Assembly: GCF_050389805.1 (NCBI RefSeq)
Contig: NZ_CP130945.1
Coordinates: forward strand, 1,178,001-1,242,000
DNA from: Bacillus_BD sp050389805
GTDB taxonomy: Bacteria; Bacillota; Bacilli; Bacillales; Cytobacillaceae
Length of the DNA stretch: 64,000 nt
Direction of reading: 5' to 3'
A program made the translations under genes and the position numbers. A model generated the notes under the pieces. It was not told the DNA's origin, ran no database searches, and saw nothing but the letters and a program-made list of their open reading frames with translations. Below, one piece after another: positions 25,823 to 34,805 of this stretch. Position 1 is the first letter of the stretch. Every line of letters begins with the position of its first letter.

Positions 25823-28666
25823 TTATTGATTTTGTTCTGGATCAGCTACGGTCTCAGGTTCAGGTTGTGTGGGCGATGATTCCTGAGGCAATGGTTGTTC
25901 CTCGGGTACATCTATAGGCGGTTCCGTCTGTCCAATCACAACTTCATTGGATGGAGCTGATTCATTTCCTGCAATATCAACAGCGGTAATGTAATAGGAA
26001 CCATTATCCCCTTTATACGTTAGGGATCCTCCAGCTTTTATCGTGGCGATTTTAACACCATCCCTAAAAATGCGATATCCGATAATATCCGGTTCGGGGT
26101 GATTACCCCAGCTGATCGTATTTCCTGATGTAGTCACATTAAAGGTGGTTGGTTCTTTCCCATTATCCTTCATTACACGAGTTGCCGATAAGGCACTATT
26201 CAATGAACTATTATTTATCTTGAGTGTACTTGGATCAGTTGATATCCCAAAAAATTTCTGAATGGTATCTGTATTTAAGACAAATCCTGTTTCAACAAAT
26301 TCTTCTGGTGTTGAATCTAGCGCTAAATACTTAGTGCCACCAATCGTAATAAATCGTTCTTTCCCTAAATTTTTGCCGTTTCCTTGCTTTGGTACAAACT
26401 TTTCATTAAACAAATCGGTGCGTACAAGTCCAGCGTCAGAACATTCTTTTGTAGGGGCTAAACCCGTAATGGCACAGAACGAACGTGACACAATCCCGCT
26501 TGGCCTTGGTAAGTTCTCGCTTGGATCCACAAGTTCAGGTGCAATATTATAAGCTGCATTCATTAATTGGGCCCATAAATTAATGTTTCGAACCGAATAA
26601 GACATTCCTTTGTAGCTTCTCTCTATTGGCTTTGGAGTATCGTAGCCCATCCATGTACCAAACGAAACATTCGGGTTAGTAGCGACAAACCAGACATCTT
26701 TATAATCTTGACCTGTCCCGGTTTTACCAGCCCAATCTGAGTTAAACTTTAGACGGCTTTTTAACGATGTAGCGGTTCCGGAATTAATGACATCTCTCAT
26801 TACATCGTAAGTTAAATAAGCAGTTTGTGGACTAAATACGTCAACCGGTTTAACTTCATGCTGATATATGATACTCCCTTCTTTATCTGTGATTTTTTCT
26901 ATCATATACGCATCAATAAATTGACCATTGTTCGCAAATGTACCAAATGCATTGGTGTTTTCTTCGACAGTGACACCGTTTGTTAACCCTCCAAGTGAAG
27001 TTGAGCGGCTTGTAAAATCAGCTTCAGTTAGAGAGCTAAATCCCATTTTCTCCAAATACTGAGCAGGCCTTTGATCTAAAATATCAATATAGGCTTTAAC
27101 AGTTGGGATGTTATAAGATTTTTTCAATGCTTCTCTAGCTGTTACTAACCCGTGATAACCACCACCGTAATTCCTTGGCCATATTTTATTTGGTGCAGCA
27201 GGGTCTAGCTTTAAAGGTACATCTGGTAATATGCTTCCTGGTGAAAGGGTACCTAATTCAAAAGCAGGAGCATAGACAAGTAAAGGTTTCATCGTTGAGC
27301 CATTTGGACGGATGGCTTTTGTGGCGTGGTTTAATTGTTCCCGATGATAATTTCGACCACCCACAAAGCTGATGATTCTACCTGTTTTATTTTCAATCAA
27401 CATGGCTCCAGTTTCTACTGGTTCTGGAACTAATTTTGTTTCTTTTGTTTCCGGATCGACTTCTTTCTTTGTTCGATCACTACCATAATAGGAATAATCT
27501 GCAACCACTTTTTGAAAAGCATCATAGATATCTTTATTAATGGTACTGTGGATTTTATAACCATTTTGGCGGATGTCTCGGTCCGCAAGTGTCAGATACC
27601 TCTTTTTTAACGCCTTATTTTTTTGTAAATCTTCTTCCGTATACCCATCCTTTTTAGCTAGCACAACGGACATGACGTCAATCGCTCTTTCTTCAATTTC
27701 AAAGGTAACCCATGGATACTCATCTACAGGGTTTTCATGAATGGTAATAAAATCTTTCGTAATGTCATAGCCAACTGCATGATCGTACTGTTCTTTAGTG
27801 ATTTTTTCATCTTCATACATACGATGAAGAACGGTTTTCATTCTTGTTAATCCTGGTTCAAGATATTCTTGTTTCTTAATTTCCCCTTTATTGGTGTAAG
27901 GGGTATACCCGAATGGACTTTGTGGAAGTCCTGCGATAAATGCTGCTTGCGGTAAACTTAGTTCGTTTGCATTTACACCAAAAATCCCTTTTGCTGCTGA
28001 TTGGACTCCAGCAATATTTCTCCCAGATGAGTTTCTTCCAAATGTGGAAACATTTAAATACGCTTCCAAAATTTCTTCTTTAGAAAAGAATTTTTCTAGG
28101 CGGAGAGCAAGTAAAATTTCCTTCGCTTTTCTTTCAAAAGATACTTCATTGGTTAAAATTTGGTTTTTAATAAGTTGTTGTGTCAGTGTACTTCCACCTG
28201 TTTGTACGGATGAATTGGTCACTTCTTGAAGTAATGCCCGTAGTATCGCTTTAGGTACCACACCTTCATGTTCATAAAAATATTGATCTTCCGTAGCGAT
28301 AACTGCATCAATTAAATGGGGAGAAATATTTTCTAGTTTTACTTCTTCCCGTTCAATATCATTATAAAGCTTTCCTAAATATACATGATTAGCAAAATAT
28401 AATTCAGATGTTTCTTCGTAATTATAGATATCTTTCTTCATTTCTTCATAAGGGCGAACCGGTTCATCCTTCACTAAAGAAGCGAAATATCCTGCACCAA
28501 CTCCACCAGCAAATGTAGTACCTAGTACCAGTACAATGATTAAAATAAGTCCAAGATTCCATAATATTTGATAGGTGATCCGCATCTTTTTTGTGACTTC
28601 TTTATTTTTGAACTGATTCAAAAAGGTTTGTATTCTATGTTTCCATCTAGATTGGTCAAATTTCAT
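25823..28666 (-). CDS. Class A penicillin-binding protein (PBP1A-type) with FN3 domain
   Basis: Bifunctional peptidoglycan synthase of 947 residues. Order: short cytoplasmic N-terminus, membrane span (about 37-62), glycosyltransferase domain (TEDQYFYEHEGV, GGSTLTQQLIKN), transpeptidase domain with SxxK GSTMKP, SxN SYN and KTG AGKTGTGQ, a fibronectin type III-like domain (about 820-910), and a Pro/Glu/Gln-rich tail. The AGGGGA site fits the ATG giving MKFDQSRWKH; nine upstream codons are open but lack a site. An extended -10 (TGCTATAAT) lies on this strand near 28702. It sits between acsA and tyrS, convergent with acsA. Confidence 0.92.
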   Translation of the reverse strand: MKFDQSRWKHRIQTFLNQFKNKEVTKKMRITYQILWNLGLILIIVLVLGTTFAGGVGAGYFASLVKDEPVRPYEEMKKDIYNYEETSELYFANHVYLGKLYNDIEREEVKLENISPHLIDAVIATEDQYFYEHEGVVPKAILRALLQEVTNSSVQTGGSTLTQQLIKNQILTNEVSFERKAKEILLALRLEKFFSKEEILEAYLNVSTFGRNSSGRNIAGVQSAAKGIFGVNANELSLPQAAFIAGLPQSPFGYTPYTNKGEIKKQEYLEPGLTRMKTVLHRMYEDEKITKEQYDHAVGYDITKDFITIHENPVDEYPWVTFEIEERAIDVMSVVLAKKDGYTEEDLQKNKALKKRYLTLADRDIRQNGYKIHSTINKDIYDAFQKVVADYSYYGSDRTKKEVDPETKETKLVPEPVETGAMLIENKTGRIISFVGGRNYHREQLNHATKAIRPNGSTMKPLLVYAPAFELGTLSPGSILPDVPLKLDPAAPNKIWPRNYGGGYHGLVTAREALKKSYNIPTVKAYIDILDQRPAQYLEKMGFSSLTEADFTSRSTSLGGLTNGVTVEENTNAFGTFANNGQFIDAYMIEKITDKEGSIIYQHEVKPVDVFSPQTAYLTYDVMRDVINSGTATSLKSRLKFNSDWAGKTGTGQDYKDVWFVATNPNVSFGTWMGYDTPKPIERSYKGMSYSVRNINLWAQLMNAAYNIAPELVDPSENLPRPSGIVSRSFCAITGLAPTKECSDAGLVRTDLFNEKFVPKQGNGKNLGKERFITIGGTKYLALDSTPEEFVETGFVLNTDTIQKFFGISTDPSTLKINNSSLNSALSATRVMKDNGKEPTTFNVTTSGNTISWGNHPEPDIIGYRIFRDGVKIATIKAGGSLTYKGDNGSYYITAVDIAGNESAPSNEVVIGQTEPPIDVPEEQPLPQESSPTQPEPETVADPEQNQ

Positions 28667-28763
28667 TCCATAAATCCCCTCCAAAATCATCATCCATTAT
28701 AGCATAAACACGGGAAGGAAACCGAAAAGGTTGTATTATTTTGTTGGATTTTGTTAGCAATAT

Positions 28764-28792
28764 TTGACAATGGTTCACAAATATGATAAAAA
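28764..28792 (+). promoter_or_regulatory. Probable tyrS promoter
   Basis: TTGACA at 28764-28769 with a 17-base spacer to TAAAAA at 28787-28792. The -35 is perfect and the -10 weak; it lies just ahead of the T-box leader. Confidence 0.5.
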
Positions 28793-28799
28793 TCAGTAT

Positions 28800-29215
28800 A
28801 AATGTATATAAATTTAAAGCTTTGACGGGAATCAAGTAGTCCATCTATCCCTGCTATAGAGAGCTGGCGGTCGCTGTAAGCCAGTGCAAATAGATGAATG
28901 AATTACCTCCTTGAGCTTTCACTGTGAACGGTATTATAGTTAAAGAACTATTTAAACTTTGAGAATGGTCTAGGTCCAGCGCCTAGCCCATCGAGGTCAC
29001 AAGCCAATCTGTCTAGAAGGTAAAAAGCAACCTTCTAGACAGCTCGTCTTGTGCTTGTCGGGGCTGGGCAAGGCGCTTCCGCTTTTCTTAGTAGCAGTGA
29101 ACGGATTATCCGTTATCTTTTTGAGTGGAAGAATGGAAGAAACGTTCTTCAATCTGGGTGGTACCGCGCGAAAATTTTGCGTCCCTGCATATTTGCAGGG
29201 ACGTTTTATTATTTT
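28800..29215 (+). promoter_or_regulatory. T-box leader of tyrS (interrupted by repeat A3)
   Basis: Stem I features are visible: the agagagctggcgg...gtaagccagt segment (28857-28886) and the specifier-loop region gaattacctccttgagct (28898-28915), in which TAC reads as a tyrosine codon. The antiterminator T-box ctgggtggtaccgcg is at about 29153-29168, and the terminator hairpin gtccctgcatatttgcagggac with T run is at about 29181-29210. Uncharged tRNA-Tyr should stabilise the antiterminator and switch on tyrS. Repeat A3 lies between the two halves. Confidence 0.85.
28968..29089 (-). repeat. Family A mosaic intergenic repeat, copy A3 (inside the tyrS leader)
   Basis: Shortest copy. It begins tctaggtccagcgcctagcc and ends ggcgcttccgctttt. 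It keeps the end blocks, gaggtcacaagc and ctcgtcttgtgctt. Between them is one hairpin with arms ctgtctagaaggt / accttctagacag. Copy A5 has a hairpin in the same place with different arms (ccgtcaagaagatt / aatcttcttgacgg), so the pairing is kept while the sequence changes. Inverted relative to A1. Confidence 0.82.
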
Positions 29216-29254
29216 TAAGGATTAACACGAATCATTTAGGAGGAAAATAATCGT

Positions 29255-30514
29255 ATGACATTATTGGAAGATTTACAATGGAGAGGCATTATTTACCAGC
29301 AAACAGATGAAGAAGGAATTAAAGAAACGTTAGAAAAGGAAAAGATTTCCCTATATTGTGGGGTAGACCCAACGGCTGATAGTATGCATATTGGTCATTT
29401 ATTGCCTTTCTTAACGTTAAGACGCTTTCAACAGCATGGACATCGCCCAATTGTTCTTGTCGGTGGAGCAACAGGAATGATTGGGGATCCAAGTGGTAAA
29501 AGTGAAGAAAGAAAACTACAAACCACTGAAACCATTCAACACAATGCGCAGTGTCTGCAAAATCAAATGAGAAAAATTTTCGAATTTGATGGTGAGCAAG
29601 GGGCAAAAATGGTAAATAACTACGATTGGGCGGGCTCAATGGATATTGTTACTTTCCTTCGCGATTATGGAAAGCATGTTGGTGTAAACTATATGCTTGC
29701 GAAGGATACGATTGCCAATCGTTTAGAAACGGGTATCTCATTTACTGAATTTACGTATACGATTTTACAAGCGATGGACTTCTTACATCTTTATGAAAAA
29801 TATGATTGTAAAATGCAAATCGGTGGAAGTGATCAGTGGGGAAACATTACAACCGGGTTAGAATTAATACGGAAAATGGCACCAGAGGGTTCAAAGGCAT
29901 TCGGATTAACCATTCCACTTGTAACGAAAGCAGATGGGACGAAATTTGGGAAAACGGAAAGTGGCGCTGTTTGGTTAGATCCTGAGAAAACATCTCCATA
30001 TGAGTTTTACCAATTCTGGATTAATACGGCTGATGCAGATGTCATTAAATATTTGAAATTCTTTACATTCCTTTCAAAAGAAGAAATTGAAGCATTAGAG
30101 GAATCAGTAAAAACTGAACCACATTTAAGAAAAGCGCAAAAAGCGTTAGCTGAAGAAATGACTCGTTTGATTCATGGACAAGAATCACTTGATCAAGCCA
30201 TCAAAATTACGGAGGCACTTTTCAAAGGGAATATTCAAGATTTAAGTGCTGCAGAAATTAAACAAGGCTTTAAAGATGTTCCTTCCTACGAGCATACAAC
30301 TGGTGAAAAGATTGGAATTGTGGATCTCCTCATTGCTGCGGGAATTGTTTCATCTAAACGACAAGCTCGTGAGGATGTAACGAATGGTGCGATTTCGATT
30401 AATGGTGAGCGTATAACTGAAACGGATTATGTAATCGCTGAAAAGGACCGGATTGAAGGTCAATTTACTGTGATTCGTCGTGGGAAAAAGAAATACTTCC
30501 TAATTAAATATTAA
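29255..30514 (+). CDS. tyrS: Tyrosyl-tRNA synthetase TyrS
   Basis: Class I synthetase charging tRNA-Tyr, 419 residues, the usual length for the Bacillus/Geobacillus enzyme. YCGVDPTADSMHIGHLLPF carries the HIGH motif (45-48), GGSDQWGNITTG binds tyrosine, and KFGKT (about 229-233) is the KMSKS equivalent. A C-terminal S4-like RNA-binding domain covers about 352-419. The ATG has an AGGAGG site. Controlled by the T-box leader upstream and ended by a strong terminator. Confidence 0.97.
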   Translation: MTLLEDLQWRGIIYQQTDEEGIKETLEKEKISLYCGVDPTADSMHIGHLLPFLTLRRFQQHGHRPIVLVGGATGMIGDPSGKSEERKLQTTETIQHNAQCLQNQMRKIFEFDGEQGAKMVNNYDWAGSMDIVTFLRDYGKHVGVNYMLAKDTIANRLETGISFTEFTYTILQAMDFLHLYEKYDCKMQIGGSDQWGNITTGLELIRKMAPEGSKAFGLTIPLVTKADGTKFGKTESGAVWLDPEKTSPYEFYQFWINTADADVIKYLKFFTFLSKEEIEALEESVKTEPHLRKAQKALAEEMTRLIHGQESLDQAIKITEALFKGNIQDLSAAEIKQGFKDVPSYEHTTGEKIGIVDLLIAAGIVSSKRQAREDVTNGAISINGERITETDYVIAEKDRIEGQFTVIRRGKKKYFLIKY

Positions 30515-30522
30515 CATTTTTT

Positions 30523-30565
30523 AACAACCTAGAAATATCAACGATATTTCTAGGTTGTTTCATTT
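30523..30565 (+). terminator. Terminator after tyrS
   Basis: Sixteen-bp perfect stem (aacaacctagaaatat / atatttctaggttgtt), short loop, T-rich end. Confidence 0.9.
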
Positions 30566-30647
30566 ATCAAAAAATTGTAGATTTTCATTTTAGTTGTGCT
30601 TGGTTATGTATGATAGGATGAATATATGTATGAAAGGAGGAACAGAC

Positions 30648-31589
30648 ATGAGATATTCAACTTTAAAAAATTCCGATCTTAATGTTTCAGTGATTGGACT
30701 TGGTACAAATGCAGTAGATGGGCATAATTTATTTGAAAATTTAAATGAAGAAGATGGAAGAGAACTTATACGAGCAGCGTTAAACAATGGGGTAAACTTC
30801 ATTGATACAGCAGATGTTTATGGATTTGGACGCTCTGAAGAGTTGGTAGGTGAGGTATTAAAGGAATATAAACGAGATGATTTTGTGATTGCAACGAAGG
30901 GAGGAAGACAAAGGTTCTCGGATGGTACGGTAAAAGCAAATACTCGTCCTGAATATCTACGAGAAGCGCTTGAAAAGAGTTTACAAAGGTTACAATTAGA
31001 CGAAATTGACTTGTATTATATACACTTTCCAGATAGTGTAACTCCTTTTTCCGAATCGGTTGGTGAATTGGCTCGATTAAAAAAAGAAGGGAAAATTCGT
31101 GCGATCGGGATTTCGAATGTTTCATTCGAACAATTAAAAGAAGCGAACGCTCATGGTGATATTTCCGTCTTACAATCTGCTTATCATATGTTAGACCGTT
31201 CGGCTGAAGCAGAATTATTGCCATATTGTGTTGAAAATAATATTTCTTTTATCCCATATGGTCCTTTAGCGTTTGGATTTTTAGGCGGCGGTTTCACTAA
31301 AGAGTTTAAATTGGATCCACAAGATTGGCGAAATTCTGTCCCTTTATTCCAAGGTGAGCGATTCCAACAAACCCTTGAAACGGTGGAAAAATTAAAGGAC
31401 ATTGCAACTAAAAAGGTAACAACTCTTCCTAACTTAGCTCTAGCTTGGTTACTTGCACAAGAAGGTGTCGATGTAGTCATCCCAGGAGGCAAAAAGAAAG
31501 AGCGTATTCTTGAGAACGTTCATGCAAGTGAAATTAAATTCACAAAGGAAGAACTTGATACGATTAACCGTATTTTAGCTGGGAAGTAA
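30648..31589 (+). CDS. Aldo/keto reductase
   Basis: A 313-residue NADPH-dependent oxidoreductase of the aldo/keto reductase barrel. Catalytic residues are visible as FIDTADVYGFGRSE (Asp, Tyr), VIATKGGR (Lys) and YYIHFPD (His equivalent), with the NADP-binding end VVIPGGKKKERILEN. The substrate cannot be told from sequence. The frame is open from 30594 but AAAGGAGG precisely precedes the ATG at 30648. Single gene, convergent with rpsD. Confidence 0.9.
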   Translation: MRYSTLKNSDLNVSVIGLGTNAVDGHNLFENLNEEDGRELIRAALNNGVNFIDTADVYGFGRSEELVGEVLKEYKRDDFVIATKGGRQRFSDGTVKANTRPEYLREALEKSLQRLQLDEIDLYYIHFPDSVTPFSESVGELARLKKEGKIRAIGISNVSFEQLKEANAHGDISVLQSAYHMLDRSAEAELLPYCVENNISFIPYGPLAFGFLGGGFTKEFKLDPQDWRNSVPLFQGERFQQTLETVEKLKDIATKKVTTLPNLALAWLLAQEGVDVVIPGGKKKERILENVHASEIKFTKEELDTINRILAGK

Positions 31590-31653
31590 TAGATAGTTAT
31601 AAATTATTATATGTACATAAAATCAAGTTGAAATAGCAATGGGAAATAAAACG

Positions 31654-31700
31654 AAAACCCTAGAAAAGTTGATAAAATCAACCATTCTAGGGTTTTTGTT
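31654..31700. terminator. Bidirectional terminator before rpsD 3' end
   Basis: Stem aaaaccctaga / tctagggttttt with a 21-base loop that itself contains a gttgat / atcaac pair. Confidence 0.85.
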
Positions 31701-31722
31701 AATGCTATTTACAAAGCATCTA

Positions 31723-32325
31723 TTAACGAGAGTAGAACTCAACGATGAATGCTTCGTTAATTTCAGCTGGAAGTTCAGAGCGTTCTGGTAAACGAGTGAA
31801 AGTTCCTTCTAACTTGTCTGCATCAAAAGTTAAGTAATCAGGAACAAAGTTGTTCACTTCGATTGCTTCTTTAATGATGTCAAGGTTACGTGATTTTTCA
31901 CGAACACCAATTGTTTGACCAGGAGATAAACGGTATGAAGGAATATCAACACGTTTTCCATCTACTAAGATGTGACCGTGGTTAACAAGCTGGCGTGCTT
32001 GACGACGAGTACGCGCTAAGCCTAAACGATAAACAATATTATCTAAACGTGAATCTAAAAGAATCATAAAGTTTTCGCCATGGATACCGCTCATTTTACC
32101 CGCTTTAACGAATAAGTTACGGAATTGTTTTTCATTTAGACCATACATATGGCGAAGCTTTTGCTTTTCTTGTAATTGCAAACCATATTCAGATAATTTT
32201 TTACGTTGGTTTGGACCATGTTGTCCAGGAGCGTAAGGACGCTTTTCTAATTCTTTACCAGTGCCGCTTAAAGAAATCCCTAAACGACGAGACAGTTTCC
32301 AACTTGGACCTGTATAACGAGCCAT
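31723..32325 (-). CDS. rpsD: 30S ribosomal protein S4
   Basis: Primary 16S rRNA-binding protein, 200 residues, normal length. N-terminal MARYTGPSWKLSRRLGISLSGTG and the S4 RNA-binding domain (about 92-155, RLDNIVYRLGLARTRRQARQLVNHGHI) are clear. No zinc cysteines (C-minus type). It is a single-gene unit in Bacillus, autoregulated by S4 binding to the leader. Confidence 0.98.
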   Translation of the reverse strand: MARYTGPSWKLSRRLGISLSGTGKELEKRPYAPGQHGPNQRKKLSEYGLQLQEKQKLRHMYGLNEKQFRNLFVKAGKMSGIHGENFMILLDSRLDNIVYRLGLARTRRQARQLVNHGHILVDGKRVDIPSYRLSPGQTIGVREKSRNLDIIKEAIEVNNFVPDYLTFDADKLEGTFTRLPERSELPAEINEAFIVEFYSR

Positions 32326-32329
32326 GAAT

Positions 32330-32510
32330 GACTCCTCCTCTTTGTTTTTATTTTTGGTAAAATAAAAACAGATGTGACGTTTCTCTTGGACATTTTGTTA
32401 CATGTACATTCGCCCTGCAGCGGAGGGTTACTCATACACCGTCATCAACGAAATGCGTAAGAGGAACAAAATGCACCCAAAAGGCTTCACATTTGCTGCG
32501 ATATTTTACA
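32330..32510 (-). promoter_or_regulatory. rpsD leader (S4 autoregulation)
   Basis: About 180 bases of transcribed leader between the promoter and rpsD. Read on the minus strand it contains several G/C-rich short pairings (for example around ccctgcagcggaggg on the plus strand, 32413-32427), unlike the AT-rich surroundings. Bacillus rpsD is known to be repressed by S4 binding its leader; identity with that leader is inferred from position and composition only. Confidence 0.5.
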
Positions 32511-32518
32511 CAAAGGCA

Positions 32519-32548
32519 ATTATATAATTTAAAAGATATGACTGTCAA
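32519..32548 (-). promoter_or_regulatory. Sigma-A promoter of rpsD
   Basis: On the minus strand, TTGACA (32548-32543) and TATAAT (32524-32519) are both perfect, with an 18-base spacer. About 195 bases upstream of the rpsD start, as expected for a long leader. Confidence 0.85.
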
Positions 32549-32782
32549 GTATATGATTGAATTTAAAGGAAAAGATGTGTAAAATGTGTAAGTATAAATA
32601 TAAAAATAATCTTAAATTAATGACAGAAAATTTGAAACATATCGTGTTTGGTTAGTCTATATTAGTATGAATTTTTATATAAAATAGGTAAAAATTCACA
32701 CAAATACATAATATGAGTAGTATAATGGAAGTGATAAAGTCCTGAATTAAAAAAAGTGATCGAAAATTAGGTGAGGATTACT

Positions 32783-34621
32783 GTGGAAATGGTTGAAGAA
32801 CGTTTTATTTTACATATAAAAGCTAGATTCTATGATATCGCTACAACTGATATTAGTCTGCCTTGCTATGATTCTATTCTAATGAAAATGGTGGCGGCGA
32901 TCCATGACATCCTGAATGTAAATCAAGTGATGCTTTGTGCCTTTCAAAATAATGATAAAAAGGTATTCATCGAGGCCTCCGCAAGCTCAGACTTGATGCT
33001 TAATCCGAGTGAAATAGACGTTTCTACATCAAACTCCTCAATACACTCGTTTGAGAAGACTAGTTTTTTTGGATGGAGTATTCCTGTCATCCAACAGGAT
33101 TATTCTCAAAGATTGCTGCTTCTAGTTGACAAGGATTCTAGAATTACAACATTATCGATTCCATTTCTGCAAACATTAAGGGAAATTTGTGGTGATTTTT
33201 TAGAAAAAGTTACCTTTCAAATCAATTTAGTTTCTGAACAAAAAAGATATAAACAACTACTTCGTGTTACAGAAAAAGTTCATTCGACTATGAACATGGA
33301 GTCTGTATTAAATGAAATTATTGAATCTTTGCGTGAAATTTACCCTAGTTTTACCTATTATCTCCTTTTATCACAAGATCATGAGGGATATGAAGGTCTT
33401 CCAATTAAGGAATTTGACTACGGTAGTAAAAATAATTCACTTATGGAAGCCTATGTGACGGGAAACATACAATTTGAAGATTCACTTGCTGAAAAAACGT
33501 CGATTTTGTATGCACCATTGAAGGGAAAACAAGGGGTGTATGGGGTGTTGCAAATGATTGCTCCAGATTCTCTTATTTTTCCAAAAAATGAAGTGGAATT
33601 TATCTCGTTGTTGGCAAAAACAGCAGGAGAGGCAATGGAAAATGCCCAGTTGTATGAACAATCACGGAGATTAATTGCAGACTTACAACTAATTAATGAG
33701 ACAAGCCAACAACTTAATTCTAATTTGCGATTAACTGAAACGATGCAATATATGTCAGAGCAAATCATCCTATCACTTGGAGCAGAGGAGGTTGGGTTTA
33801 TACAAATTACCTCTAAAATGAAAGACATGAAAGTCCAGATTGGGAGCACAGATTTCTTTTTTACTTTTGATGCCGCCCCTTATATAGAATATTCTAAAAA
33901 TCGAATTATTCATGAACATGAATCACTCTTTATTGGTGAATTAATATTACCGTTACAGAATACACAACCAAAAGCGTTTAAATCCATGATGGTGGTTCCT
34001 ATGTTACAAGCTGGTGACCTAAATGGATTTGTTATTGTTTTGCATCAAGAACCCTATGCCTTTTCGTTTGAAACATTCAAATTATTGAAATCTTTAGTCC
34101 AGCATTCTACATTGGCCTTTACCAATACACTTTTACGAGAAGAACTTGAAAAGATGGTCATTACCGATCATTTAACCAAACTGTATTCACGAAGCTATCT
34201 CGATGAAAAAATAAAGGAATCTATGAGTGTAGATGCTGAAGGAACCTTTATTATGATTGATATTGATAACTTTAAAAGAATTAATGATACGTATGGACAT
34301 CAGATTGGGGATGAAGTGATCATCCAAGTGGCTGAGATTATTCAATCCAATATTCGCTCAACCGATGTTGGCGCAAGATGGGGCGGGGAAGAACTGGCCA
34401 TCTATTTACCAAGGGTTTCATTAGAAACAGGCATTCACATTGCTGAAAGACTTGTTAAGAAGGTAAGGGAATCTTCTAATCCTAAGATTACCGTATCGTG
34501 CGGGGTATCTCACTGGAAAAAAGAAGACAATGATACGTATACTACTCTATTTAAGCGTGCCGACCAAGCTTTATATGAGGCAAAAGAAACTGGAAAGGAT
34601 AAAGTGGTGACCCAACCATAA
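32783..34621 (+). CDS. dgcP: GAF-GGDEF diguanylate cyclase (DgcP type)
   Basis: Makes cyclic di-GMP from two GTP. 612 residues: an N-terminal GAF-like region, two further GAF-like sections (about 160-295 and 305-450) and a GGDEF domain (about 455-612). The active site is GGEEL (534-538) with the RxxD inhibition site RSTD (525-528) five residues before it, so both catalysis and product inhibition appear intact. Position beside rpsD matches B. subtilis ytrP/dgcP. The GTG at 32783 fits an AGGTGAGG site better than the GTG at 32771. Confidence 0.88.
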   Translation: MEMVEERFILHIKARFYDIATTDISLPCYDSILMKMVAAIHDILNVNQVMLCAFQNNDKKVFIEASASSDLMLNPSEIDVSTSNSSIHSFEKTSFFGWSIPVIQQDYSQRLLLLVDKDSRITTLSIPFLQTLREICGDFLEKVTFQINLVSEQKRYKQLLRVTEKVHSTMNMESVLNEIIESLREIYPSFTYYLLLSQDHEGYEGLPIKEFDYGSKNNSLMEAYVTGNIQFEDSLAEKTSILYAPLKGKQGVYGVLQMIAPDSLIFPKNEVEFISLLAKTAGEAMENAQLYEQSRRLIADLQLINETSQQLNSNLRLTETMQYMSEQIILSLGAEEVGFIQITSKMKDMKVQIGSTDFFFTFDAAPYIEYSKNRIIHEHESLFIGELILPLQNTQPKAFKSMMVVPMLQAGDLNGFVIVLHQEPYAFSFETFKLLKSLVQHSTLAFTNTLLREELEKMVITDHLTKLYSRSYLDEKIKESMSVDAEGTFIMIDIDNFKRINDTYGHQIGDEVIIQVAEIIQSNIRSTDVGARWGGEELAIYLPRVSLETGIHIAERLVKKVRESSNPKITVSCGVSHWKKEDNDTYTTLFKRADQALYEAKETGKDKVVTQP

Positions 34622-34623
34622 TA

Positions 34624-34655
34624 AAAAGGACTCCTAACGTTGGGAGTCCTTTTTG
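34624..34655 (+). terminator. Terminator after dgcP
   Basis: Stem aaaaggactcc / gggagtccttttt with a seven-base loop and T run. Confidence 0.88.
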
Positions 34656-34805
34656 TTATTCTCGAAATTTATAGAAAACATGAGTTTTTTGTCGAGTTTT
34701 TCATGAAGGATACCACGGAAATAAGTCGAATGTTTATGATAGTGCAACAATACAACGAAATTTGGTGGAATCATAAGGTTGTGATCTGAAAGGGTGGTGG
34801 GAAAA

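Noticed and set aside
29319..29639. A 106-codon antisense frame within tyrS
   Set aside because: Fully inside a highly conserved gene; no ribosome binding site or promoter.
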